A stretch of DNA of 64,000 nucleotides from Aeromicrobium sp. Root495 (GCF_001426755.1 NZ_LMFJ01000001.1:2686357-2750356); one strand, 5' to 3'. Shown: positions 34,886 to 44,300, numbered from the stretch's first letter. The notes: generated by a model from the sequence alone, not told the origin. A program made the numbers and translations.

Positions 34886-36712
34886 ATGAGCCGTCGATAC
34901 CTGCCCGCCATGGTGACGATCGCCATCCTCACCTGCGCACTGGTCGGCGGCGCGAACACCGCTTCGGCCGGCGCGGCGACCCCGACGATCTCCATCTCGA
35001 CGGCCAGCAAGACCTTCATGGGCGACAAGGTGATCGTCACTGGATCAGCGTCCACGTCGTTCAAGCGAAAGGTCCAGCTCCAACGCCTCAGCAGGGGCGC
35101 TTGGTCGACGGTCGCGTCGGGATACACGTCAACACGGAGCTATCGTCTCCTCGATCCCATGGTCTCCCGCGTCGGGCAGTACCGAGTTCGGGCCCCCGCC
35201 GTGAAGCATGGCGGTCGCAGCTACAAGGCCGCGACGTCTGTGACCAAGACGGTGACCTTCTACAACCAGCTGGTCGCCGGACAGACCTTGAAGGCGGACC
35301 GCGGCATCCGCTCCGGCAACGGCGCCTACAGGCTTGTGCAGCAGGGCGACGGGAACTTGGTCGTCTACAAGGGGTCCGCGGCGACGTGGTCAGCACGGTC
35401 CAACGGCGATGATCGCTGGGCGAGCATGCAGAGTGACGGTAACTTCGTCGTGTACGCGGGTCCCTCCTCATCGGCCAAAGCGGTGTGGTCGTCGGCAACC
35501 CAGGGCGCGGCCGGTTCAAGAGTCGTGATGCAGAACGACGGAAACCTCGTGGTCTACAGCGCCGGCAACGTGGCCATGTGGTCATCAGGCACGGGCCACA
35601 CCGGGGCCTCGCAGAACTCGCTTCAAAGCAACGGAGTGGTCAACAAGCTCGCGAAGGGCCAGTCGCTCATCGCGCCGGACGGCTCGTACCGCGCGGTCAT
35701 GCAGGCAGACGGCAACTTCGTCGTCTACGACGCAGCAGGACGTGCTCAGTGGTCGGCACGGACGGGTGGCAACCCCGGTGGGTACGTCGCACTTCAGGAT
35801 GACGGCAACCTCGTCGTCTACCCGGAGTCCGGCACTGCGCGATGGTCGTCCTCCACGGCGCCCGCGACCAAGGTCGTACTGGTGATGCAGAACGACGGCA
35901 ACCTCGTGCTCTACAGCCAAGGCGGTCTGGCGCTCTGGTCGTCGAACGGCGGGCGGACCGGCTATTCGCAAGACACGGTAGGTACCGGTCGTCACCTCAC
36001 CGTCGGGCAGCGCATCGTCAGCAGGAACGGGGACTACTTCGCCGTCATGCAGGCCGATGGGAACCTCGTGAAGTACACGAGGTCCGGTACGGCACAGTGG
36101 TCGTCCAACACCTCAGGGTCGGGTGCCGACCGAGTCGAGATGCAAGGCGACGGCAATCTCGTGGCGTACGAGGGGAACAGCGCGAGATGGAGCTCCAAGA
36201 CATCCGGTTCCAACGCCCGCCTGGTGATGCAGGACGACGGCAACCTGGTCGTGTACTCCGGGTCCACCGCGCTCTGGGACGCGTCCCGCAACGGCGCTCC
36301 CGGAGGGACACCGGCGGCCGGGATCACCAGCTTCGCTGCGTGGGCACTCAACGCAGCCAACTGGAACAGCACGACGGACGCCGGCAGACGCGGCATCGAC
36401 AGCGACGGATGGTACGGCGCACAGTGCGCAGACCTCGGGATTGCCTGGTCCAAGCAGGCCGGCCGCCCTGTGGGATTCGACGGGCTGGACACGGCCGCCA
36501 AGCGCAAGCCGGGATGGCATGTCGTCGAGGGCAACCTTTCAGCGGCGCAACCCGGTGACGTCGTGACCCGTGTCCGGGGTACGCAACATGTCATCGTCGT
36601 CACCGGGTCGCCCAGTGGCGGCTCAGTGCCGGTCCTCCAGCAGAACCCCGGGTCGCCGACTGCCGTGAGCTACTCAGCATCGACCAGCGGCGTGATCTGG
36701 AGGCTGAACTAG
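34886..36712 (+). CDS. Secreted three-domain B-lectin protein with CHAP domain
   Basis: 608 residues. A signal peptide (residues 1-29) is followed by an Ig-like region (32-125). Three bulb-type mannose-binding lectin domains come next (about 129-240, 255-362, 369-470). Each carries three QxDGNxVxY sites, starting at Q153, Q182, Q216, Q273, Q304, Q335, Q389, Q420 and Q449, so all nine sugar sites are intact. The C-terminal domain (about 480-608) has Cys514 in GAQCADLG and His568 in TQHVIVV, matching a CHAP amidase/peptidase. It is predicted to bind mannose-containing glycans and cut peptidoglycan, as a bacteriocin-like or wall-remodelling enzyme. Codon use is slightly less GC-biased than in its neighbours. 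Confidence 0.85.
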   Translation: MSRRYLPAMVTIAILTCALVGGANTASAGAATPTISISTASKTFMGDKVIVTGSASTSFKRKVQLQRLSRGAWSTVASGYTSTRSYRLLDPMVSRVGQYRVRAPAVKHGGRSYKAATSVTKTVTFYNQLVAGQTLKADRGIRSGNGAYRLVQQGDGNLVVYKGSAATWSARSNGDDRWASMQSDGNFVVYAGPSSSAKAVWSSATQGAAGSRVVMQNDGNLVVYSAGNVAMWSSGTGHTGASQNSLQSNGVVNKLAKGQSLIAPDGSYRAVMQADGNFVVYDAAGRAQWSARTGGNPGGYVALQDDGNLVVYPESGTARWSSSTAPATKVVLVMQNDGNLVLYSQGGLALWSSNGGRTGYSQDTVGTGRHLTVGQRIVSRNGDYFAVMQADGNLVKYTRSGTAQWSSNTSGSGADRVEMQGDGNLVAYEGNSARWSSKTSGSNARLVMQDDGNLVVYSGSTALWDASRNGAPGGTPAAGITSFAAWALNAANWNSTTDAGRRGIDSDGWYGAQCADLGIAWSKQAGRPVGFDGLDTAAKRKPGWHVVEGNLSAAQPGDVVTRVRGTQHVIVVTGSPSGGSVPVLQQNPGSPTAVSYSASTSGVIWRLN

Positions 36713-36718
36713 CGCGCG

Positions 36719-36724
36719 TAGGCT
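36719..36724 (+). promoter_or_regulatory. -10 box of leaderless DUF2461 promoter
   Basis: TAGGCT lies 6 nt before GTG 36731 with no ribosome site between. Confidence 0.4.
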
Positions 36725-36730
36725 CGACGT

Positions 36731-37363
36731 GTGACTTTCTCCGGCTTTCCCACTGCCGCGCTCGACTTCTACGACGACCTCGAGGTCGACAACACGAAGG
36801 CGTTCTGGGAGGAGCACAAGGCGGTCTACACCGAGTCGGTCGCGGGGCCCATGAAGGCGCTCACGGCTGCCCTGGCCGACGAGTTCGGCGAGGCCAAGAT
36901 CTTCAGGCCGTACCGCGACGTCCGGTTCAGCAAGGACAAGACGCCGTACAAGACGCACCAGGGTGCGTACGTCGCGGTGGCTCCGGCCACGGGCTACTAC
37001 GTGCAGGTCGGAGCGCCCGGCGTGCGGACGGGGGCCGGGTTCTACGACGCATCACCGGCACGGCTCGCGAGCCTGCGCGAGGCGATCGTGCACGACCGGC
37101 ACGGGGCCGAGCTGGAGAAGATCCTCTCCGACCTGACCGCGAAGGGCTGGACCGTCGGCGGCGACCGGCTCAAGACGTCGCCGCGCGGCTACGACGCCGA
37201 TCACCCCCGCATCGAGCTGCTGCGCCACAAGTCGCTCACCCTCGGCCGGGACCACGGCTTCGCGCCCTACGTCCACACCGCCGATCTGCTCGAGCACGTG
37301 CGCGCCGACTGGCGCGAGACGAGCCCGTTCGTCGAGTGGCTGCTGCGGCACAACCGCGCCTGA
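36731..37363 (+). CDS. DUF2461 family protein
   Basis: 210 residues from GTG 36731. FSGFPTAALDFYDDLEVDNTKAFWEEHK at the start, then FRPYRDVRFSKDKTPYKTHQGAY, HPRIELLRHKSLTLGRDHGF and the C-terminal VEWLLRHN are the signature of DUF2461 (TIGR02453). The function of this widespread cytoplasmic family is unknown. It stands alone, between the lectin gene and a convergent junction carrying the GGTGAC repeat. Confidence 0.88.
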   Translation: MTFSGFPTAALDFYDDLEVDNTKAFWEEHKAVYTESVAGPMKALTAALADEFGEAKIFRPYRDVRFSKDKTPYKTHQGAYVAVAPATGYYVQVGAPGVRTGAGFYDASPARLASLREAIVHDRHGAELEKILSDLTAKGWTVGGDRLKTSPRGYDADHPRIELLRHKSLTLGRDHGFAPYVHTADLLEHVRADWRETSPFVEWLLRHNRA

Positions 37364-37377
37364 GCTTGGCCGCCAGC

Positions 37378-37436
37378 GGTGACCTGGCGTCCGTCCGGAG
37401 CGCGTCAGGACGTCCAGACGGACGCTGCCTCACCGC
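37378..37436. repeat. GGTGACCTGGCGTCCGT inverted pair
   Basis: GGTGACCTGGCGTCCGT (37378-37394) and ACGGACGCTGCCTCACCGC (37418-37436) form an imperfect inverted pair between convergent genes. The 17-bp core is the same as in the tandem array at 62864 and the cluster at 39583. Confidence 0.8.
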
Positions 37437-37461
37437 CCGAGCGGCTGGCAGCGCGCCTGCG

Positions 37462-38229
37462 CTAGGCGACGGGCTCGAGGCGCTTGCGGCGGATGATCAC
37501 CACGAGCGCGATCAGGACGTAGGCGAGGATCGCGAAGATCACCCCGGGGTACCCCTCCTGGTCCGCGACGATCGCGGTGCCGGCGAGGATCGAGAAGTCG
37601 AACATCCCGTGCAGCACCGAGTTGAGGGCGTTGCCGCCCGAGGCCCGGCGGGTCAGGTAGAAGAAGTAGCCGGCGAAGCTCACGGCGATGGCCTGTGGCA
37701 CGGCCTGTCCGCCCGTGGCGAAGGCGTTGGTCAGGTGCACGGCGCCGAAGACGAGACTCGACCAGAGCGCGACCTTGCCCTCCGTGAGCCCGTGCTCACG
37801 CAGCACCTGCACGCCGACCCCGCGGAACATGCCCTCCTCGCCCCAGCCGACCAGCTGCGTGGCCACGAGGAGGGCGAGCACGTAGCCGACCGGCTTGTCG
37901 GCCAGACCCGCGTAGTCGATGGCGCCGAGGATGCAGACGACGAGGATGATCGGCACGACCCACGTCCAGCGCTGGGTGCGCCGCTCCTCGACGAGCACCG
38001 GCCGGAACCAGCCGAGGTAGGCGATCACCGCGTAGGTGAAGAGGAACGCGGCGCCGAGCGGGATCCACAGGTTCACGACGACGTCGCGCGTGGTGGTGAA
38101 GCCGTCGCCCGAATCGAGGACCGACGCCGCCAACCGGCCACCACCCTGGATGATCACGAGGTACGCGACCACGATCGCCGCGAAGCCTCCGTACGTCAGT
38201 CGTCGACCGGTCCGCGCCTCAGGTCCCAT
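37462..38229 (-). CDS. CPBP-family intramembrane metalloprotease
   Basis: 255 residues from ATG 38229. A GTG 39 nt upstream would add a charged tail before the first membrane segment. About seven hydrophobic segments are present. Conserved motif 1, GWGEEGMFRGVG, places Glu131-Glu132 and Arg136 as expected; motif 2 is FGAVHLTNAF near 168 and motif 3 HGMFDF near 215. The family (CAAX protease and bacteriocin-processing) includes Rce1-like glutamate/metal proteases. The substrate is unknown. It is divergent from the SGNH hydrolase. Confidence 0.88.
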   Translation of the reverse strand: MGPEARTGRRLTYGGFAAIVVAYLVIIQGGGRLAASVLDSGDGFTTTRDVVVNLWIPLGAAFLFTYAVIAYLGWFRPVLVEERRTQRWTWVVPIILVVCILGAIDYAGLADKPVGYVLALLVATQLVGWGEEGMFRGVGVQVLREHGLTEGKVALWSSLVFGAVHLTNAFATGGQAVPQAIAVSFAGYFFYLTRRASGGNALNSVLHGMFDFSILAGTAIVADQEGYPGVIFAILAYVLIALVVIIRRKRLEPVA

Positions 38230-38288
38230 GCAGGAAACCGACGGCCGGGCCGGGTCCTGGCGGTGCACTCATGGTTGCTCTCGACAAC

Positions 38289-38310
38289 TGTGACCTGCGT
38301 CACCTAGGTT
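38289..38310 (+). promoter_or_regulatory. CRP/GlxR-like operator and -10 box
   Basis: TGTGACCTGCGTCACC (38289-38304) fits the CRP/GlxR consensus TGTGA-N6-TCACA with one mismatch and directly abuts TAGGTT (38305-38310), a good -10 box. A factor bound here would sit between -35 and -10 and should repress the SGNH hydrolase gene. Confidence 0.55.
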
Positions 38311-38345
38311 GCTCGAGGAGGGAACACCGCCTGAGGAGTCACTGC

Positions 38346-39563
38346 ATGCCGTTCGTCAGATCTGCCCGCCCGCTCGTGGGGGCGATCGCCCTCGTGATCG
38401 CGGCCCTCCCGTTCATCGCCACGTCGGCGCAGGCCGACGGGCCGGGCGCCGGCTCGCCCTGGGTCGTCTCGGTGGGCGACTCCTACATCTCGGGCGAGGC
38501 AGGCCGCTGGGCCGGCTCCTCCAACAGCAGCTCGGCCGCCGCCGACGCGCTCGGTGGCACGGCGTACTTCGACAACACCGCCAACAACGCCGAGCAGATC
38601 GAGCGATGCCACCGGAGCAAGAGCGCCCAGATCGCCATCGGGGGCGGCATCAACAGCCTCAACCTCGCCTGCTCCGGCGCAGAGACCGCCACCGACGCGA
38701 GTGGCAGCTACTTCAAGCCCGGCCTCGACTTCTACGACAACGGTGCCGGAAAGGTCGGCCAGGCCAAGGCGCTCCAGCAGTTCGCCGCCACCCACAACGT
38801 GAAGATGGTCAACGTCTCCATCGGCGGCAACGACTTCAACTTCGCCGACGTCGTGCAGTCGTGCGTCGTCGACTTCCTCTACTCACCGTCGTGGGCCAAG
38901 GACTACTGCAACGACGACAACAGCGTGAAGGCCAACTTCACGGCCGCCAACGTGGCCGCGGTGAAGACCAAGGTGGCCAACGCGTACCTCAACGTCCGCA
39001 CCGCGATGCGCAACGCGGGATACGCCGACAGCTCGTGGACGCTGCTGGTCCAGAACTACCCGTCGCCCATCCCCAACAGCTCCGGCTACCGCTACAGCCA
39101 GAGCGGCTACTCACGCCAGAACACCGGCGGCTGCGGCTTCTGGGACAACGACGCCAACTGGGCCAACGGCACCGCGCTGCCGACGATCAACAACACCGTC
39201 ACGGGCGCGATCAGCCAGGCCGGGATCACGAACGCCAAGACGCTCAACCTGGCGTCGGCGTACAACGGACGTCGGCTGTGCGAGACCGGCGTCGGCCTGT
39301 ACGAGGAGGTCGGGCTGAGCTCGTGGACGCAGTCCACCGCCGTCGACAGGACGGAGTGGGTCAACCAGATCCGCACGGTCACGACGGCCGGCAGCAGCCC
39401 GTACTACATCCAGGAGTCGCTGCACCCCAACTACTGGGGCCAGCTGGCCAACCGCTCGTGCGTCCGCCAGGCCTACAACGCCGGGACCCCTCGAAGCGGC
39501 ACGTGCGTGCGCAACGGCAACGGCCTCAGCAGCCTCGGCGAGCCGAGGATGCTCCTGCAGTAG
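38346..39563 (+). CDS. Secreted SGNH/GDSL hydrolase
   Basis: 405 residues from ATG 38346, with GAGGAG 8 nt upstream. Signal peptide of about 30 residues (LVGAIALVIAALPFIATSAQA). Block I GDSYISGE places the nucleophile at Ser46, block III SIGGNDF near residue 157 and block V SLHPNYWG near 373 with catalytic Asp/His region, so the SGNH tetrad is complete. Six or more cysteines suggest disulfides. It is probably an exported esterase or lipase. A CRP-like site covers the promoter. Confidence 0.92.
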   Translation: MPFVRSARPLVGAIALVIAALPFIATSAQADGPGAGSPWVVSVGDSYISGEAGRWAGSSNSSSAAADALGGTAYFDNTANNAEQIERCHRSKSAQIAIGGGINSLNLACSGAETATDASGSYFKPGLDFYDNGAGKVGQAKALQQFAATHNVKMVNVSIGGNDFNFADVVQSCVVDFLYSPSWAKDYCNDDNSVKANFTAANVAAVKTKVANAYLNVRTAMRNAGYADSSWTLLVQNYPSPIPNSSGYRYSQSGYSRQNTGGCGFWDNDANWANGTALPTINNTVTGAISQAGITNAKTLNLASAYNGRRLCETGVGLYEEVGLSSWTQSTAVDRTEWVNQIRTVTTAGSSPYYIQESLHPNYWGQLANRSCVRQAYNAGTPRSGTCVRNGNGLSSLGEPRMLLQ

Positions 39564-39582
39564 CGCGGCCCTCCGCCCCGGG

Positions 39583-39722
39583 CGGTGACGTGGCGTCCGT
39601 TTGATGGCTCGAACCAAGCCCGAACGGACGCTGAGTCACCGCCTGACGGGGCGGCTCCGCGGAAACGGACGCTGACTCACCGCCCGACGGGGTGGCCCCA
39701 CGAAACGGACGTTAGGTCACCG
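39583..39722. repeat. Cluster of GGTGAC/GTCCGT repeats at cobF 3' end
   Basis: One forward core (GCGGTGACGTGGCGTCCGT, 39583) faces three inverted cores spaced about 40 bp apart (ACGGACGCTGAGTCACCGC near 39624, ACGGACGCTGACTCACCGC near 39665, ACGGACGTTAGGTCACCGC near 39705). The last supplies the cobF stop codon (TAA) and final codons. Spacers are GC-rich and only loosely conserved. Confidence 0.85.
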
Positions 39723-40497
39723 CTCGGGGGCGGCGGAGGAGGTAGACGTCCATGACCCAGCCGGAGACGGACTTGGCCTCGTCGCGCGCGGCGAGGAGGG
39801 TCGGTAGGACGTCGGCGACGCGGCCCGCGACGAGCCGCTCGTCGGAGGTGCCGAGGTTGGCGCCCCACCAGATCTGCCAGTCGTCGAGGCCCTCGAGCTC
39901 GAGGCCGGCACTCAGCATGACCACGACGTTCTCGGCGCCGTCGACCACGGCTGCGCGCAGGCGCCGGGCCGTGGTGACGAGGATCGGCTGCCCCACCTCG
40001 TGCAGCACGATGCGGTGGCGCGCGGCGAGGAGCTGCAGCGCCGAGATGCCCGGGAGCACGTCCCACTCGAAGTCCAGGGCCCCCCGCGCCAGCACGCGCT
40101 CCACGACGCGGATGGTGGAGTCGTAGAACGCCGGGTCTCCCCACACGAGGAGGGCGACGTCGCCGGAGCCGTCACCGGCGTCGGCCCACGCGGCGCTCAG
40201 CGCGGCCTCCCAGGCCTCGGCGCGGGCGTCGTGCCAGTCGGTGACGACGTCCTCGTACCCCGCCACCGTGGCGGTGGACCTGGCCGAGCGGTCGCGCTCG
40301 GGGTCGGCCACCTCGACCACCCGGAGGCCGGGCGCGTGGCGCTCGATGATGGCGTGGCGTGCGGCGGCCAGCGGGTCGTCCTCGCGCTTGACGGTGACGA
40401 GGGCACAGCTCGACGCCTTGAGTGCCTCGACGGCCTCGATCGTCAGCTGGTCGGGGTGGCCACAGCCGATCCCGACGAGCCGGACCCTTCGGGTCAT
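39712..40497 (-). CDS. cobF: Precorrin-6A synthase (deacetylating)
   Basis: 261 residues from ATG 40497. SAM-dependent methyltransferase that methylates C1 of precorrin-5 with loss of acetate, a step found in the aerobic pathway. RVRLVGIGCGHPDQLTIEAVEAL at the start, LLVWGDPAFYDSTIRV near 120 and DVLPGISALQLLAARH near 147 are the tetrapyrrole-methylase motifs with the CobF-specific WGDP loop. It lies 7 bp after cobN and is controlled by the same riboswitch. Its last codons and stop lie in a repeat unit. Confidence 0.93.
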   Translation of the reverse strand: MTRRVRLVGIGCGHPDQLTIEAVEALKASSCALVTVKREDDPLAAARHAIIERHAPGLRVVEVADPERDRSARSTATVAGYEDVVTDWHDARAEAWEAALSAAWADAGDGSGDVALLVWGDPAFYDSTIRVVERVLARGALDFEWDVLPGISALQLLAARHRIVLHEVGQPILVTTARRLRAAVVDGAENVVVMLSAGLELEGLDDWQIWWGANLGTSDERLVAGRVADVLPTLLAARDEAKSVSGWVMDVYLLRRPRAVT

Positions 40498-40504
40498 CCG
40501 CGCG

Positions 40505-43500
40505 TCACCGGTCCTCCAGCTCGCCCTCGACGTCGAGGTAGACCTGCTGCATCGCTGCGACGACCTCGGGGTCGGGCTCGGCCCACAGTCCGCGGTCGGC
40601 CGCCTCGGAGAGCCGCTCGACGATGCCGCGCAGCGCCCACGGGTTGGCCTCGCGCATGAACTCCTGCGTCTCGGCGTCGAGCACGTACTCCTTGGCGAGC
40701 GACTCGTACATCCAGTCGTGCACGACACCGGCCGTGGCGTCGAAGCCGAAGAGGTAGTCGACCGTGGCCGCCAGCTCGAACGCGCCCTTGTACCCGTGGC
40801 GACGCATGGCGCCGATCCAGCGCGGGTTCACGACGCGCGAGCGGAAGACGCGGTTGGTCTCCTCCTGCAGCGTGCGGGTGCGGACGGCGTCGGGCGAGGT
40901 GGAGTCGCCGACGTAGGCCTTGGGGTCCTCGCCCGTGAGCGCACGGATCGTGGCCACCATGCCGCCGTGGTACTGGAAGTAGTCGTCGGAGTCGGCGATG
41001 TCGTGCTCACGGGTGTCGATGTTCTTGGCCGCCACCTTGATGCGCTTGTACGACGTGCGCATGTCGTCGGCAGCCGGCACCCCGGCGAGGTCGCGGCCGT
41101 ACGCGAAGCCGCCCCATGCCGTGTAGACCTCGGCGAGGTCTGCGTCGTCGCGCCACGTGCCGGACTCGATGACCTGCAGCACGCCGGCGCCGTAGGAGCC
41201 GGGCGCCGAGCCGAAGATGCGGGTCGTGGCGCGACGACGGTCGCCGTGCTCGGCGAGGTCGGCCTCGGTGTGGACCCGCACGAAGTTCCGATCAGCCGGC
41301 TCGTCGAGGTCGGCGACCAGCTGGACCGCGTCATCGAGCATGGCCACGACGTGCGGGAAGGCGTCGCGGAAGAACCCTGAGATGCGGACCGTGACGTCGA
41401 TCCGCGGGCGGCCCAGCTCCTCGAGCGGGATGACCTCGAGGTCGGAGACCCGTCGCGAGGCCTCGTCCCACACCGGGCGGACACCGAGAAGCGCGAGCAC
41501 CTCGGCGATGTCGTCGCCGCTCGTGCGCATGGCCGACGTGCCCCAGACGGAGAGGCCGACCGACGCCGGGTACTCACCCGTCTCGTCGAGGTAGCGCTGG
41601 AGCAGCGACTCCGCCATGGCCTGGCCCGTTCCCCAGGCGAGGCGCGACGGGACGGCCCGCGGGTCGACGGTGTAGAAGTTGCGGCCCGTGGGCAGCACGT
41701 TGACGAGTCCGCGCAGCGGCGAGCCCGACGGACCGGCGGGGATGAAGCCGCCCTCCAGCGCGTGCAGCACGGCGCCGAGCTCGTTGCTCGTGCCGGCGAG
41801 GCGCGGCACCACCTCCGTGGCGGCGAACCGCAGGACCCGCTGGACGTCGGGGTCGTCGTGGAGCGAGGTGGCGACGTCGGCGTCCCAGCCGGCGTCCTCC
41901 ATGGACTGCACCAGGGCGCGGGCTTGCGTCTCGATGTCGTCGACGACCCTGGTGGACTCGCCCTCCTTGAGGCCGAGCGAGGCCCGGAGGCCGGAGACCG
42001 CTCCGGCCTCGCCTCCCCACACCTGCGAGGCGCGCAGGATCGCGAGCACGAGGTCGACGCGGACCGACGCCTCGGGCGCCTGGCCGAGCACGTGCAGGCC
42101 GTCGCGGATCTGGACGTCCTTGATCTCACAGAGCCAGCCGTCGACGTGCATGATGAAGTCGTCGAACGACTCGTCGTCGGGCTGCTCGTCGAGGCCCAGG
42201 TCGCGGTGCATCTCGGCCGAGCGCATGAGCGTCCAGATCTCGCCCCGGATGGCCGGCAGCTTGGCCGGGTCCATCGACGCGATGTTGCCGTACTCGTCGA
42301 GCAGCTGCTCCAGGCGCGCGATGTCGCCGTAGGTCTCGGCGCGGGCCATGGGCGGGATGAGGTGGTCGACCACGACGGCGTGCGCGCGACGCTTGGCCTG
42401 CGCGCCCTCGCCCGGGTCGTTCACGAGGAACGGGTAGATGAGCGGAAGATCGGCGATGGCCGCGTCGGTGGCGCACGAGGCCGACAGCGCCGCGTTCTTG
42501 CCCGGCAGCCACTCCATGGAGCCGTGCTTGCCGAGGTGCACGACGGCGTGGGCGCCGAAGCCTCCCGACTCGGTGGAGCCGCGCAGCCAGCGGTAGGCGG
42601 CGAGGTAGTGGTGCGACGGCGCCATGTCGGGGTCGTGGTAGATCGCGACGGGGTTCTCGCCGAAGCCGCGGGGCGGCTGGATGAGGATCACGACGTTGCC
42701 CGCCTGCAACGTGGCCAGCACGATGTGGCCGTCGCCGTTCACGAAGAGCTGGCCCGGGGCCGGACCCCACGCCTCCTCGATGCCGTCGCGCAGGTCCTGC
42801 GGGAGCTCGGCGGTCCACGCGGCGTACTGCTCGGGCGTGATGCGCACGTGCGAGTCGGTGAGCTGCGCCGTGGTGAGCCACTCCTCGTCCTGTCCGCCCG
42901 CGTCGATGAGGGTGTGGATGAGCTTGTTGCCGGCCTCGGTGTCGTCCTCCATGGCGAGGATGCGGGTGACCTCGTTGTCGCCGCCGAGGTCGTAGCCCGC
43001 CTCGGCCATGAGGCGCAGCATGCGGACGGCCGAGACGGGGGTGTCGAGGCCGACGGCGTTTCCGACGCGGCTGTGCTTGGTGGGGTAGGCCGAGAGCATG
43101 AGGGCGACCCGACGGTCCTCGGCCGGCGTGTGGCGCAGGCGCGCGTGGTGCACCGCGATGCGGGCCACGCGGTCGGATCGCTCGGGGTCGGCGACGTAGC
43201 GGGGCAGCCCGTCCTCGTCGACCTCCTTGAAGGAGAACGGAGCCGTGATGATGCGGCCGTCGAACTCGGGGATGGCGATCTGGTTGGCCGAGTCGAGCGG
43301 GGTGACGCCGTCGTCGTTGGCGAGCCACTCCTCGCGGCTCGACGTGAGGCAGAGCCCCTGCAGGATCGGGATGTCGAGCGCGGCCATGCGAGCGACGTCC
43401 CAGGCCTCGTCGTCGCCACCCGCCGACGCCGACGCCGGGGTGGCGCCACCGGCCGCGAGCACCGTGACCACGAGGGCGTCGAGCGTCCCGAGCGCCTCGT

Positions 43501-44137
43501 AGAGGTCGTCCGATGCGGAGCGGAGCGAGCTGCTGAAGATGGGGAGGCCCACGGCCTCGCCCGTGGCGTCGATCGCGTCGGCGAGGGCGTGGGCGAAGTC
43601 CTCGTTGCCGCTCGCGTGGTGGGCCCGGTAGAAGAGCACGCCGATCCGCGGCAGTGCGAGTGGTTCTTGAAGCTCTCCACGCTGGAAGGCGGGCGACGAC
43701 GACCGATCAAGGAAACCCCAGTCCGGGACGTTGACGGGTGGCTCGAAGCCCTCGCCCGTCAGGAGCACGGTGTCGGAGGCGAAGGCGTGCAGCTGCGTGA
43801 GGTTCTCGGGGCCGCCCTCGACGAGGTAGCGGTGCGCCTCGGCCGCGACGCCGACGGGCACGGTGGACAGTTCCATGAGCTCGGCGTTGGGCGTGAGCTC
43901 GCCGCCCAGCACGATCATGGGCTTGCCGGTCGCGCGGATGCGCTCGAAGCCGCCGCACAGGTCGTCGGGCGAGCCGAGCAGGCGGCAGATGACGAGGTCG
44001 GAGGCCTCGATGGCCTCGGCCATGCTCTGGTGGCCCTCCACCTGGCGGCCGGGGTTGGCCCACAGGTAGTCGGCGCCGCTCGCACGGGCGGACAGGAGGT
44101 CGGTGTCGGACGTCGACAGCAGCGCGATGCGGGTCAT
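40505..44137 (-). CDS. cobN: Cobaltochelatase subunit CobN
   Basis: 1210 residues from ATG 44137, with GGAAGGA 5 nt upstream. Large subunit that inserts Co(II) into hydrogenobyrinic acid a,c-diamide with help of AAA+ and VWA partners; the fused partner is encoded at 52927. LFYRAHHASGNEDFAHALADAI near residue 165, HLGKHGSMEWLPGKNAALS near 535 and SPDAVRTRTLQEETNRVFRSRVVNPRWI near 1100 match the CobN/BchH family. A cobalamin riboswitch precedes it. Confidence 0.97.
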   Translation of the reverse strand: MTRIALLSTSDTDLLSARASGADYLWANPGRQVEGHQSMAEAIEASDLVICRLLGSPDDLCGGFERIRATGKPMIVLGGELTPNAELMELSTVPVGVAAEAHRYLVEGGPENLTQLHAFASDTVLLTGEGFEPPVNVPDWGFLDRSSSPAFQRGELQEPLALPRIGVLFYRAHHASGNEDFAHALADAIDATGEAVGLPIFSSSLRSASDDLYEALGTLDALVVTVLAAGGATPASASAGGDDEAWDVARMAALDIPILQGLCLTSSREEWLANDDGVTPLDSANQIAIPEFDGRIITAPFSFKEVDEDGLPRYVADPERSDRVARIAVHHARLRHTPAEDRRVALMLSAYPTKHSRVGNAVGLDTPVSAVRMLRLMAEAGYDLGGDNEVTRILAMEDDTEAGNKLIHTLIDAGGQDEEWLTTAQLTDSHVRITPEQYAAWTAELPQDLRDGIEEAWGPAPGQLFVNGDGHIVLATLQAGNVVILIQPPRGFGENPVAIYHDPDMAPSHHYLAAYRWLRGSTESGGFGAHAVVHLGKHGSMEWLPGKNAALSASCATDAAIADLPLIYPFLVNDPGEGAQAKRRAHAVVVDHLIPPMARAETYGDIARLEQLLDEYGNIASMDPAKLPAIRGEIWTLMRSAEMHRDLGLDEQPDDESFDDFIMHVDGWLCEIKDVQIRDGLHVLGQAPEASVRVDLVLAILRASQVWGGEAGAVSGLRASLGLKEGESTRVVDDIETQARALVQSMEDAGWDADVATSLHDDPDVQRVLRFAATEVVPRLAGTSNELGAVLHALEGGFIPAGPSGSPLRGLVNVLPTGRNFYTVDPRAVPSRLAWGTGQAMAESLLQRYLDETGEYPASVGLSVWGTSAMRTSGDDIAEVLALLGVRPVWDEASRRVSDLEVIPLEELGRPRIDVTVRISGFFRDAFPHVVAMLDDAVQLVADLDEPADRNFVRVHTEADLAEHGDRRRATTRIFGSAPGSYGAGVLQVIESGTWRDDADLAEVYTAWGGFAYGRDLAGVPAADDMRTSYKRIKVAAKNIDTREHDIADSDDYFQYHGGMVATIRALTGEDPKAYVGDSTSPDAVRTRTLQEETNRVFRSRVVNPRWIGAMRRHGYKGAFELAATVDYLFGFDATAGVVHDWMYESLAKEYVLDAETQEFMREANPWALRGIVERLSEAADRGLWAEPDPEVVAAMQQVYLDVEGELEDR

Positions 44138-44176
44138 CAGGATCCTTCCGGGGTTCTCGCCCCTGGGTGTCGGAAC

Positions 44177-44266
44177 CGTCCGCGGGCAGTGTCTGGCTTG
44201 CCGATCGCTCGGCACACAGTGGCGGAACCGCCCCGGAGTGACACCGGGTTCCTGCGGCCGCGGACG
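44177..44266 (-). ncRNA. Cobalamin riboswitch upstream of cobN
   Basis: On the minus strand a perfect 9-bp P1 stem (CGTCCGCGG with CCGCGGACG) encloses AGGAACCCGGTG, CTCCGGGGCGGTTCC, the conserved GCCACTGT and AAGCCAGACACTGCCC, plus a small GCCGAGCGATCGGC hairpin. At 90 nt it is compact. A GGGG/CCCC hairpin just before the cobN ribosome site could be the expression platform. Confidence 0.85.
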
Positions 44267-44300
44267 AAGTGGGCCCAGCCTACGGTGCCGGCGACCCGGC

